Below, one piece after another: positions 51,134 to 59,535 of a stretch of DNA of 64,000 nt (positions within the stretch are counted from its first letter, which is position 1; the number at the start of each line of letters is the position of its first letter). The translations under genes and the position numbers were made by a program. The notes under the pieces were generated by a model. It had not been told where the DNA came from and did no database searches. It worked only from the letters and a program-made list of their open reading frames with translations. This DNA comes from JBNGOQ01 sp050589645 (GTDB taxonomy: Bacteria; Bacteroidota; Bacteroidia; Flavobacteriales; Flavobacteriaceae): contig NZ_JBNGOQ010000003.1 of the NCBI RefSeq assembly GCF_050589645.1, forward strand, positions 897,977-961,976. The letters are read 5' to 3'.

Positions 51134-53590
51134 ATGCAATACTTTGTCAATGTAGTCTTACCCATCCCCCTAGAAAAGCTTTTTACCTATAGTGTTTCTG
51201 AAGAAGAAGCGGAATTTTTACAGGTAGGGATGCGGGTCGCGGTTCCCTTTGGAAAATCTAAAATATACACTGGCCTAGTACACGATATCCATACGGAGCC
51301 CCCTGGGGTATACGAAGCCAAGGAAATCCATCAGATTTTGGATGAACATCCCATAGTGCATCCGGTGCAATTGCAGCATTGGTCTTGGATCGCGTCTTAC
51401 TACATGTGTACCCTTGGAGAAGTCTTTAGGAGTGCGGTACCCAGCGCTTTTTTACTGGAAAGCGAAACGGTAATCCTAAAAAATGAGCGTACGGAAGTGG
51501 ACGAAAGCCGATTAAAGGACGACGAGTTCCTGGTTTTTGAGGCTTTGCAACATCGATCTTCCCTCAGCGTGCAGGATATAAGCGACATCGTAGAACGGAA
51601 AAACGTCTTGCCCATTCTTAACCGCTTACTGGAGCGAAACGTTATCCTGCTTAAGGAGGAGCTCCAAGAACGCTATAAGCCCAAAATGGTACGGCATATT
51701 AACCTTGGGAAGGACTACCGCACCGATGCCGCCCTGGAACAGCTTCTGGAAAAACTGGTACGCGCACCTAAACAGAGTCAGGTGGTTTTGGCTTTGTTTC
51801 AGCTGCAGGGCGGGACAAAGAACCCCATCACCATACGCGAACTGGAGAAGGTCAGTGGTTGCTCGAGCGCCATAATCAAGGCTTTGATCGACAAAGGTAT
51901 CCTTGAGGAACAACTACGACGGACCGATAGGGTCGTTTACCAAGGGGATGGGCTGGAGGTGCAGTCGAAAGGGCTTAATGAATACCAGGAAAATGCTTTA
52001 AATGAGATAAAGCAATCTTTTGAAAAGGAGAAAGTCGCACTCTTACACGGGGTAACGTCATCGGGAAAGACGGAGGTCTATGTCAAGCTCCTGGAAGCTT
52101 GTATAGCAACAGGAAAACAAGCCCTGTACCTTTTACCGGAAATTGCGCTTACTACCCAGCTGATTTCCAGGTTACAAGACTATTTTGGGGAAAAGGTTTC
52201 CGTCTACCATTCCAAATACAGCATACAGGAAAGGGTAGAGGTCTGGAACAATGTATTGATGGGCAAACCCAAGGCCCAGATCGTTATAGGTGCCCGATCG
52301 GCCCTCTTCTTACCGTTTGCAAATTTGGGACTGATCATCGTGGACGAGGAACACGAAGCCTCCTTTAAACAGTATGATCCAGCACCAAGATACCATGCCC
52401 GTGATGCTGCCGTTGTGTTGGGCAACTTGCATAAGGCCAAAATATTGCTTGGCTCGGCAACCCCCAGTATTGAAAGTTTTTACAACGTAAGTAGGGAAAA
52501 GTACGGCTATGCCAGTATCAAAAGACGGTATGGCGATGTGCTCATGCCCGAGATGGAATTGGTAGACCTAAAGGAGCAAACCAAAAAAAGAAGGATGAAG
52601 GGGCATTTTTCGGAACGCCTGTTGGAGGAGATTACGGAAACCTTGGACAACAGGGAGCAGGTTATTCTATTCCAGAACCGGCGGGGATATGCACCCATAG
52701 TGGAATGTACCACCTGTGGCCACTCCCCCCAATGCCCCAATTGCGATGTGAGTTTAACCTACCACCAGCACAGACAGCAGTTGCGTTGTCATTACTGTGG
52801 TCACCATATGGCCTTTCCCCAAAGTTGTGTAGCCTGCGGAAGTCCCACCTTGGATACCAAGGGGTTTGGAACCGAACAAGTGGAAAAAGAACTCCATGCC
52901 CTATTCCCGGAGGTCAAGGTAGGTCGTATGGACCTGGATAGCACCAGGGGGAAATACAGCTACGAGAAGATCATTTCGGCCTTTGAGGCCCAGGAACTTG
53001 ATATTTTGGTAGGAACGCAGATGTTGACCAAGGGGCTCGATTTTAGACATGTGGGGCTGGTGGGCATTATGAACGCCGATGCCCTACTGAATTTCCCAGA
53101 CTTCAGGGCCCATGAAAGAAGTTTTCAGTTATTGACCCAGGTGGCGGGTAGGGCAGGGAGGACCAAAAAGCGGGGCAAGGTCATTATACAGACCTATAAT
53201 CCCTACCATCAAATTTTAAAGCAGGTATCTACGAATGACTATGATGGCATGTACAAGGAACAATTGTACGATAGGGAACAGTACCATTACCCTCCAACAC
53301 ATAGAATCATTAAAATTACGTTTAAACATAGGGATTACAACAAATTGAACGAAGCCTCCCTCTGGTTTGCCAAATCGCTCAGAAACCTTTCAAATATCCA
53401 AGTACTGGGGCCAGAGTATCCACCGGTAGCCAGAATACGCAACCAGTATTTAAAAAATGTCATTGTGAAGATGGCCAAACAGACCTCGCTTAGGCAAACA
53501 AAAAATAGCATTAAACGGATCGAAAAGTCGTTTAATGCTATTTCCCAGTATAAAGCAGTACGGGTAATCTATAATGTAGACTACGTTTAG
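51134..53590 (+). CDS. priA: Primosomal protein N' (PriA helicase)
   Basis: An 818-residue helicase that reloads the replisome at stalled forks. The N-terminal 3' DNA-binding domain (about 1-100), the Walker A GVTSSGKTEVY (about 305), the DEEH box (VDEEHEASFK), and the eight-Cys zinc modules (CTTCGHSPQCPNC and CHYCGHHMAFPQSCVACG, about 525-575) are intact. The C-terminal helicase core and CRR domain follow. Confidence 0.97.
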   Translation: MQYFVNVVLPIPLEKLFTYSVSEEEAEFLQVGMRVAVPFGKSKIYTGLVHDIHTEPPGVYEAKEIHQILDEHPIVHPVQLQHWSWIASYYMCTLGEVFRSAVPSAFLLESETVILKNERTEVDESRLKDDEFLVFEALQHRSSLSVQDISDIVERKNVLPILNRLLERNVILLKEELQERYKPKMVRHINLGKDYRTDAALEQLLEKLVRAPKQSQVVLALFQLQGGTKNPITIRELEKVSGCSSAIIKALIDKGILEEQLRRTDRVVYQGDGLEVQSKGLNEYQENALNEIKQSFEKEKVALLHGVTSSGKTEVYVKLLEACIATGKQALYLLPEIALTTQLISRLQDYFGEKVSVYHSKYSIQERVEVWNNVLMGKPKAQIVIGARSALFLPFANLGLIIVDEEHEASFKQYDPAPRYHARDAAVVLGNLHKAKILLGSATPSIESFYNVSREKYGYASIKRRYGDVLMPEMELVDLKEQTKKRRMKGHFSERLLEEITETLDNREQVILFQNRRGYAPIVECTTCGHSPQCPNCDVSLTYHQHRQQLRCHYCGHHMAFPQSCVACGSPTLDTKGFGTEQVEKELHALFPEVKVGRMDLDSTRGKYSYEKIISAFEAQELDILVGTQMLTKGLDFRHVGLVGIMNADALLNFPDFRAHERSFQLLTQVAGRAGRTKKRGKVIIQTYNPYHQILKQVSTNDYDGMYKEQLYDREQYHYPPTHRIIKITFKHRDYNKLNEASLWFAKSLRNLSNIQVLGPEYPPVARIRNQYLKNVIVKMAKQTSLRQTKNSIKRIEKSFNAISQYKAVRVIYNVDYV

Positions 53591-53598
53591 TTCCTTCC

Positions 53599-54291
53599 TT
53601 AGACGTTGCTAAGGGCTTCTGCCAATTCGGTCTTTTTGTTTCTGCTCAGAGGAATCTGTCTTCCGCTAACTTCAACGTTCTTACTGTTGAATTTCTCCAC
53701 TTTTTCCAGATTCACGATATAGGATTTGTGGATTCTAAGGAATTTCTCCTCTGGCAATTGCTGTTCAAAAGATTTCATCGTGGAAAGAATCACAATATTG
53801 GCCTCATCGGTAACCAATTTGATGTAATCGCCCAAGGCTTCGATCCACTTAATATCGTTTAGGATGACTTTCCTTTTCTTGAGGTTGCTCTTTACGAAGA
53901 TATGCTCTTCGTCTTCGTTCACCCTGTGCATTTGTTCATATTTGGCTACGGCCCTTTTTACGGATGCATCAAAGCGAGCCATGGTAATGGGCTTGTGCAA
54001 ATAATCCGTAACGTCGTAGTCAAATGCTTTGAGGGCGTAATCCGGTTTTCCTGTGATCAAAATCACCTGCGGACGATTTTCCAAGGATTCCAAAAGATCA
54101 AAGCCGCTTATGATCGGCATTTCAACATCGAGAAAAATTAGGTCTATCTCATTGTTTTTGATACCGTTCTTTGCTTCAATAGCATTGCTGTATTCAGCTA
54201 CTAAAGCAAGATTTGGGTGGTTGTTCACGAGCTTGGCAACTGCCATCCTTTGCATGGATGAATCGTCTACAATTATACTGCGTAATTTCAT
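53599..54291 (-). CDS. LytTR-family response regulator
   Basis: A 230-residue two-domain regulator. Receiver domain (about 1-120) with acidic pocket, the phospho-Asp in LIFLDVEMP (about 56), and ILITGKPDYALKAFDYDVTDY. The LytTR DNA-binding domain (about 130-230: IKWIEALGDYIKLVTDEANIVIL, then KSYIVNLEKVEKF) follows. No sensor kinase is adjacent, so the partner is unlinked. It is divergent from the rpsF operon. Confidence 0.94.
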   Translation of the reverse strand: MKLRSIIVDDSSMQRMAVAKLVNNHPNLALVAEYSNAIEAKNGIKNNEIDLIFLDVEMPIISGFDLLESLENRPQVILITGKPDYALKAFDYDVTDYLHKPITMARFDASVKRAVAKYEQMHRVNEDEEHIFVKSNLKKRKVILNDIKWIEALGDYIKLVTDEANIVILSTMKSFEQQLPEEKFLRIHKSYIVNLEKVEKFNSKNVEVSGRQIPLSRNKKTELAEALSNV

Positions 54292-54471
54292 AAAAGGGTT
54301 GATTTGTGGGGTTAAATCATCGACAAATTACCGAAAAAACAAGATTAACTGCAACAAAAGATGTAAACATTGCATTGTTTCTTGTGTAATTGGTCGTGAC
54401 CATTGGTTTAAGTTTAGGTTAAGTTCGATTTTTATGATTATAGTACCTATAACGAAGATTTTTTCGTTTTC

Positions 54472-54502
54472 TTGTGATTAGTGTGAATAATTATTACTTT
54501 TG
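54472..54502 (+). promoter_or_regulatory. Promoter of the rpsF-rpsR-rplI operon
   Basis: TTG at 54472-54474, a 20-base spacer and TACTTTTG at 54495-54502, 23 bases before the rpsF ATG. It fits the Bacteroidetes housekeeping pattern. Confidence 0.75.
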
Positions 54503-54525
54503 CGCTCCTAAAAATAGATATCAAT

Positions 54526-54864
54526 ATGAATCATTACGAAACTGTTTTCATTCTAAATCCCGTTCTATCTGACACTCAGATAGAGGAAACAGTTAAGAAA
54601 TTTGAAAATTTTTTAACTAAAAATGGAGCCAAAATGGTCTCCAAAGAGGATTGGGGGCTCAAGAAATTGGCCTACGCGATCCAGCACAAAAAAAGTGGTT
54701 TTTACCATTTGTTCGAATTTACCGCTCCAGGTGAGGTAATTGCCGGTTATGAGCTAGAGTTTAGAAGGGACGAGCGTGTTATGCGTTTTCTTACCGTTAA
54801 ATTGGACAAGCACGCAGTTGCTTGGGCAGAGAGAAGAAGAACCAAATTAAAAGCTAAAGCATAA
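54526..54864 (+). CDS. rpsF: 30S ribosomal protein S6
   Basis: A 112-residue bS6: MNHYETVFILNPVLSD at the start and the central GLKKLAYAIQHKKSGFYHLFEF are diagnostic. It is the first gene of the conserved rpsF-rpsR-rplI operon, with a promoter 23 bases upstream. In other bacteria the S6:S18 pair binds its own leader; the leader here is too short to show that element clearly. Confidence 0.97.
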   Translation: MNHYETVFILNPVLSDTQIEETVKKFENFLTKNGAKMVSKEDWGLKKLAYAIQHKKSGFYHLFEFTAPGEVIAGYELEFRRDERVMRFLTVKLDKHAVAWAERRRTKLKAKA

Positions 54865-54868
54865 CAGT

Positions 54869-55165
54869 ATGTCATCTATAGAACAACAGGCAAAAGGTAA
54901 AAAGGACGGGGAAATCAGGTATTTGACCCCTTTGAACATTGAGACCAACAAGCAAAAGAAGTACTGCCGTTTCAAAAAATCCGGAATTAAGTACATCGAT
55001 TATAAAGACCCGGATTTCTTAATGAAACTGGTAAACGAACAAGGAAAATTACTTCCTAGAAGACTAACGGGGACCTCCCTAAAGTATCAACGAAAAGTGG
55101 CTACGGCCGTGAAAAGGGCGCGTCATTTGGCATTAATGCCCTACGTTGGTGATTTGTTAAAATAA
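54869..55165 (+). CDS. rpsR: 30S ribosomal protein S18
   Basis: A 98-residue bS18 containing YCRFKKSGIKYIDYKDPDFL and the terminal GTSLKYQRKVATAVKRARHL, LALMPYVGDL. It has a single Cys in the rRNA-binding N-terminal half. It lies four bases after rpsF and is cotranscribed. The extended N-terminus (SSIEQQAKGKKDGEIRYL) is a Bacteroidetes feature. Confidence 0.97.
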   Translation: MSSIEQQAKGKKDGEIRYLTPLNIETNKQKKYCRFKKSGIKYIDYKDPDFLMKLVNEQGKLLPRRLTGTSLKYQRKVATAVKRARHLALMPYVGDLLK

Positions 55166-55179
55166 AAAGAAGCTTGATT

Positions 55180-55635
55180 ATGGAACTTATATTAAAGGAA
55201 GACGTACAGAATTTGGGCTTTAAAGACGATTTGGTCACCGTTAAGAACGGTTTTGGCAGAAACTATCTGATCCCGCGGGGACTGGCCATGCTGGCCACAC
55301 CTTCGGCAAAGAAAGTATTGGCTGAAAACCTTAGGCAGAAAGCGCACAAGGAAAAGAAAATCGTTGACGAGGCCAATAAGCAGGCGGAAGCTTTGAAACA
55401 GCTGGAAATTAAGATTCCGGCAAAAGTAGGCACGGGCGATAAATTGTTTGGATCGGTTACGACCATAGATTTGGCCGCTGCGCTTGAAAAGGCAGGCCAA
55501 GAGGTCGATAAGAAATATATCAGTATAAAAGGGGGGGCTGTGAAAAGAACCGGCCCTTACAATGCTTCCATTCGTTTGCACAGGGAAGTGGTATTGGAAC
55601 TCCCTTTTGAAGTAATTGCGGAGGCAAAGAAGTAA
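55180..55635 (+). CDS. rplI: 50S ribosomal protein L9
   Basis: A 151-residue bL9: MELILKEDVQNLGFKDDLVT with the conserved GFGRNYLIPRGLA motif, a long central helix (about 41-75), and the C-terminal globular domain. ATG at 55180 was chosen because the canonical N-terminus starts there; a TTG at 55174 adds two residues. It is last in the operon and followed by a strong terminator. Confidence 0.97.
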   Translation: MELILKEDVQNLGFKDDLVTVKNGFGRNYLIPRGLAMLATPSAKKVLAENLRQKAHKEKKIVDEANKQAEALKQLEIKIPAKVGTGDKLFGSVTTIDLAAALEKAGQEVDKKYISIKGGAVKRTGPYNASIRLHREVVLELPFEVIAEAKK

Positions 55636-55661
55636 CCAGTACTTCCGTGTTAATAACTTTT

Positions 55662-55696
55662 AAGGAGCTATGCATGCATAGCTCCTTTATTTTTTT
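55662..55696 (+). terminator. Rho-independent terminator after rplI
   Basis: A perfect palindrome AAGGAGCTATGCA/TGCATAGCTCCTT (55662-55687) followed by a T tract. It ends the rpsF-rpsR-rplI operon. Confidence 0.93.
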
Positions 55697-55740
55697 CTTA
55701 AGTTAGCATTTACTTAAAACTTAATTAACAGCTAACTCCT

Positions 55741-58700
55741 ATGAAAAAACTACTCCTCTTAAGCCTTGCGCTTGTTTTAACGGTATTTTCCGCGTATTCC
55801 CAGGTGACCACCTCAAACATACGGGGTACCGTGGTAGATGATCAGGACGCCCCTTTATTGGGTGCCAACATTGTAGCCATACATACCCCTACGGGTACCC
55901 GCTATGGCGCTATATCCAATGAAGATGGAAGATTCAATTTGCTGAATCTTAGGGTCGGTGGACCGTATGAGGTTACCATTTCCTATGTAGGGTTCCAGGA
56001 CCAGGTAAGGAACGATGTGTTTCTTACCCTGGGTAAGACCTTTAACCTGAATGCAAAATTGGCTTCCCAAAGCCAGGCGCTGGACGAGGTTATCGTGGTT
56101 TCGGATCAAGCGGGTACATTTGGTAGCGATAGAACGGGGTCCGAGACCAGTATTGGTCGTAGGGAACTTACCCGACTGCCAACCATTACCCGTTCAGCAC
56201 AGGATTTTACCCGTTTGGAACCTACCTCTGATGGTAATTCCTTTGGGGGACGTAATGAACAATACAATAACTTTTCCCTGGACGGATCCATTTTTAACAA
56301 TCCCTTTGGTTTGGATGCCGCCACCCCAGGAGGGCAGTCCAACGCGCAACCCATTTCCCTGGACGCTATAGACCAGATTCAGGTATCCCTGGCACCTTAT
56401 GACGTGACCCAGGCAGGCTTCACGGGGGCCGCGGTAAACGCGGTTACCAAAAGCGGTACCAATGAAGTAAAGGGCACCGTATACGGCTTTTTTAGAAACC
56501 AGGACCTGACCGGTAGCAAGGTGGAAGGCGAGGATATTTTTGTGCCAGACCTGACCCAGACCCAATACGGAATCAGCATTGGTGGCCCCATCGTAAAGAA
56601 TAAACTTTTCTTCTTCGCCAATTTTGAGCGAGATCAGCGCGAGGATCTGGGATCTAGCTTCGTTGCCAATCGGGGACAGGCGGGGAACAATGTTTCCAGG
56701 GTCTCCGCAACGGACCTGCAGCTGGTTTCCGATGCCTTGGCCGGCTTGGGTTATGAAACTGGACCCTTTGAAGGATATACCTTGGACACGGAATCGGTCA
56801 AAGGCATCTTTAAGCTCGATTGGAACATAGACGATAACAATAGATTAGCATTGATATACAACTTCTTGGACGCCTCCCGCGACCTAACGGCTAACGAGTT
56901 CGCCATAGGAAGAAGGGGACCTGATGCCATAACGCTTCAGTTTGCCAATAGCGGGTATACGATCAACAATAGGATCAATTCCTTTTTGGCGGAATTGAAC
57001 TCCAACTTGTCCAACGGTACGGCGACCAATAAGTTTCAAATTGGATATACCAAGTTCGAGGATGCAAGGGATCCCTTTTCCGCTCCTGCACCGGCCATCA
57101 ATATTCAACAAGACGGGGTACGGGCCATTGTGGCGGGCCACGAACCGTTCTCCATCAACAACAGATTGGGGCAGGAGGTCTTCCAGATTACGGACAATCT
57201 CAACTTTTTTACCGGAGACCATACGTTTACCGTTGGTTTCTCTTTTGAACGTTTTGAATTCTTCAATTCCTTCAATTTGGGTGCTTACGCCTTCGGCGAT
57301 AGCCGCGGCTTTGTAGGTGTTTTTGGTGACTTCCCAAATGTGGGCGCATTCTTGGATGCCGTGGATAATGGCTTAATAGGTGACGCATTGACCAATGCCC
57401 AAAACGTGTTTGACAGTAACAATGCCCTGGAGATAGGGGAGCCAGGAGGCTGGGCCTTGGCCGAGACCAATGTGGGGCAGCTCGCTTTTTACATTCAGGA
57501 CGAATGGAATGTCACGGACAATTTTAAACTTACCTATGGGCTAAGGGCAGATAAGCCACTGTATTTCAATACCAGGGATTTGGTGCAGGAAAATATTGAT
57601 CGCAAGGGCGGTCTGTTGGCCGATGGTGGTGGATATGCCCCGGATATACAATATTTTGATGAAAATGGGGATCCCGTATTCCTAAACAGTTTGGATTTAC
57701 CGGACAATGATATCCTTTGGTCGCCCCGGGTAGGGTTCAACTGGGACGTCCATGGTGATCAGTCGGCACAGGTGCGTGGGGGATCGGGTATTTTCTCTGG
57801 TCGTTTCCCCTTTGTATGGGTAGGGAACCAGGTAGCCAATACCGATTTCTTCTTCTACACCCCCACCAATCCCAATTTTCAGTTCCCGCAGGTATGGCGG
57901 AGCAATTTGGGCATCGATTATCGCTTTGAGAACGGCATTGTGGCCAGTACGGATATCATCTATACGGAAGACCTGAACGCGGCCACGGTATTCAATTTTG
58001 GGGCAGGGACGCCTACCGGTACCTTACCGGGGGTTGACAGCAGGCCAATTTACCTGCCCGAAGATCGGGCACAGATCTTTGGTGGGCCCACCAATGCCTA
58101 TGTATTCTCCAATGTGGATGTGGGCTATTCCTTTAACTGGTCCTTCAAACTGCAGAAACAGTTCGATAACAATTTCTTCGCCAGTCTTGCCTATAGCTTT
58201 CTGGAAAGCCGGGATGCCAATTCGCTGGGAGCGGAGATCAGTAGTGATATCTTTGACCTGAACCCTGTGCTGGGCAATGTGAATTCTGCCGCCACTTCGC
58301 CTAGTTTATTTGGTAACAAACATCGGATCATAGGACAATTGAACAAGTCCTGGAGCTACGGCGGGGATACCTGGGCCACTTCCATAGGGGCATTTTTTGA
58401 ATATGCCCAGGGAGGACGTTTCTCGTATACCTATTCCGGGGATATCAACAATGATGGCTCGTTTACCAACGACCTTATTTTTGTTCCCACGGCCGATCAA
58501 TTGCAACAACAGCAGTTTACAGGCGATGCCGCTGCGCAACGCGCAGCATTTGAGGCCTTTATTCAGCAAGACGAGTATCTGAACTCCAGAAGGGGAGGGT
58601 ATGCTGGCCGTAATGATATCCTTAGACCATGGACCGGGCGCTGGGACGTTAAGGTGTTGCAGGATTTCAATTTTATGACCGGGGACAAGAAAAATACCAT

Positions 58701-58920
58701 CCAATTTAGCATTGATGTCCTGAATCTCGGTAACCTCATTAATTCCGATTGGGGTGTGGTTCAAGATCCTTTGACCACGCAACCCTTGGGGGTTTCGATC
58801 GATGGATCAGGAAATCCGGTGTACAGTTTTGATACCTCACAGACCAGTACGTTTGTGAACAATCCGGATCTGGTGTCCAGATGGCAGATGCAATTTGGAT
58901 TGCGCTACATCTTTAACTAA
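55741..58920 (+). CDS. Oar-like TonB-dependent outer-membrane receptor
   Basis: A 1059-residue receptor. Signal peptide 1-21 (MKKLLLLSLALVLTVFSAYS), then a CarboxypepD_reg-like domain (about 27-110: IRGTVVDDQDAPLLGANIVA), a TonB-box-like LDEVIVVSD (about 115) and the plug (IGRRELTRLPTITRSAQDFT, NEQYNNFSLDGSIFNNPFG). The remaining 700 residues form a barrel ending in the aromatic strand RWQMQFGLRYIFN. It is in the Oar group, which lacks a SusD partner; none is here. The ligand is unknown. Confidence 0.93.
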   Translation: MKKLLLLSLALVLTVFSAYSQVTTSNIRGTVVDDQDAPLLGANIVAIHTPTGTRYGAISNEDGRFNLLNLRVGGPYEVTISYVGFQDQVRNDVFLTLGKTFNLNAKLASQSQALDEVIVVSDQAGTFGSDRTGSETSIGRRELTRLPTITRSAQDFTRLEPTSDGNSFGGRNEQYNNFSLDGSIFNNPFGLDAATPGGQSNAQPISLDAIDQIQVSLAPYDVTQAGFTGAAVNAVTKSGTNEVKGTVYGFFRNQDLTGSKVEGEDIFVPDLTQTQYGISIGGPIVKNKLFFFANFERDQREDLGSSFVANRGQAGNNVSRVSATDLQLVSDALAGLGYETGPFEGYTLDTESVKGIFKLDWNIDDNNRLALIYNFLDASRDLTANEFAIGRRGPDAITLQFANSGYTINNRINSFLAELNSNLSNGTATNKFQIGYTKFEDARDPFSAPAPAINIQQDGVRAIVAGHEPFSINNRLGQEVFQITDNLNFFTGDHTFTVGFSFERFEFFNSFNLGAYAFGDSRGFVGVFGDFPNVGAFLDAVDNGLIGDALTNAQNVFDSNNALEIGEPGGWALAETNVGQLAFYIQDEWNVTDNFKLTYGLRADKPLYFNTRDLVQENIDRKGGLLADGGGYAPDIQYFDENGDPVFLNSLDLPDNDILWSPRVGFNWDVHGDQSAQVRGGSGIFSGRFPFVWVGNQVANTDFFFYTPTNPNFQFPQVWRSNLGIDYRFENGIVASTDIIYTEDLNAATVFNFGAGTPTGTLPGVDSRPIYLPEDRAQIFGGPTNAYVFSNVDVGYSFNWSFKLQKQFDNNFFASLAYSFLESRDANSLGAEISSDIFDLNPVLGNVNSAATSPSLFGNKHRIIGQLNKSWSYGGDTWATSIGAFFEYAQGGRFSYTYSGDINNDGSFTNDLIFVPTADQLQQQQFTGDAAAQRAAFEAFIQQDEYLNSRRGGYAGRNDILRPWTGRWDVKVLQDFNFMTGDKKNTIQFSIDVLNLGNLINSDWGVVQDPLTTQPLGVSIDGSGNPVYSFDTSQTSTFVNNPDLVSRWQMQFGLRYIFN

Positions 58921-58937
58921 AGGAGAAATTAAAATGT

Positions 58938-58975
58938 GAAAAAGCCCTGACAATGTCGTCGGGGCTTTTTATTTT
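58938..58975 (+). terminator. Rho-independent terminator after the Oar-like receptor
   Basis: The stem AAAAGCCC(T)GAC/GTC(G)GGGCTTTT (58940-58969, loop of about six) runs into a T tract that also forms part of the next gene's promoter element (58970-58977). Confidence 0.88.
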
Positions 58976-58977
58976 TG
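58970..58977 (+). promoter_or_regulatory. -7 element (TATTTTTG) overlapping the terminator T tract
   Basis: TATTTTTG matches TAnnTTTG and ends only four bases before the ATG at 58982, so a transcript started from it would be leaderless or nearly so. No TTG is seen at the expected -33 position. Confidence 0.45.
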
Positions 58978-58981
58978 CCGG

Positions 58982-59452
58982 ATGAAATATGCCCGACTCA
59001 CAAAACAGCAATTGGAGGAATTGCAAGCCGAATTCATTAATTTTTTGGCCACCCAGTCCATTACGGCAGAGGAGTGGAACACCCTAAAGAAAGAAAAGCC
59101 ACAAGTGGCCGAGGAGGAATTGGACGTCTTTAGCGATTTGATATGGGAGGGTGTATTGACCAAGGTGACCTTCTTGGAAAACATTTCCGCCCAGCATATG
59201 CATTTGTTTCACTTGACCGAAAAGGAGATGAAACTCATTTCCATAAAGGTGATGAATCCGGATATTGACCTGGGAACAGAGCAAGGCTTTACATGGTTCA
59301 AGAACAATTACCAGTCCGATTTTGTGGAATATCTCACTGCCTCAAAAGCGTATACGGACGACAAGAATCTGGATAAGTTTACCCTTATACAACAGGGTGC
59401 GGTCATTACCAAAGGCGAATTGTACCAATGGTTTGACAATATCATCGGATAA
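58982..59452 (+). CDS. DUF6495 family protein
   Basis: A 156-residue soluble acidic protein, MKYARLTKQQLEELQAEFIN, with a regular helical N-terminal third (ITAEEWNTLKKEKPQVAEEELDVF) and QHMHLFHLTEKEMKLISIKVM in the middle. It matches DUF6495, a Bacteroidetes family of unknown function. No signal peptide or known catalytic motif. The promoter element sits almost on its start codon. It lies just upstream of hisS. Confidence 0.85.
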   Translation: MKYARLTKQQLEELQAEFINFLATQSITAEEWNTLKKEKPQVAEEELDVFSDLIWEGVLTKVTFLENISAQHMHLFHLTEKEMKLISIKVMNPDIDLGTEQGFTWFKNNYQSDFVEYLTASKAYTDDKNLDKFTLIQQGAVITKGELYQWFDNIIG

Positions 59453-59484
59453 AGCGGTCTCCCCGAACGCAGTCGAGGGGTTTT
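59453..59484 (+). repeat. 3'-end hairpin with motif shared with carB
   Basis: After the stop codon comes AGCGGTCT (59453-59460), as after carB, then CCCC-gaacgcagtcga-GGGG and TTTTG. The inner part resembles the palindromic CTCGACTGCG-type elements common between genes in Flavobacteriaceae. It is a likely weak terminator or REP-like element. Confidence 0.5.
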
Positions 59485-59510
59485 GAACGCGATACCGATT
59501 ACAAAGTGTT

Positions 59511-59518
59511 TATATTTG
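59511..59518 (+). promoter_or_regulatory. -7 element (TATATTTG) for hisS
   Basis: TATATTTG fits the Bacteroidetes -7 motif exactly and lies 17 bases before the hisS ATG. A TTTG at 59482-59485 is too far upstream (25-base spacer) to be a good -33 partner. Confidence 0.6.
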
Positions 59519-59535
59519 TAATAGAACAGTACTAC

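Noticed and set aside
55702..55736. GTTAGC/GCTAAC as part of the SatD regulon
   Set aside because: Only six bases match each arm and the spacing differs from the 28-base array, so I list it as a separate weak observation.
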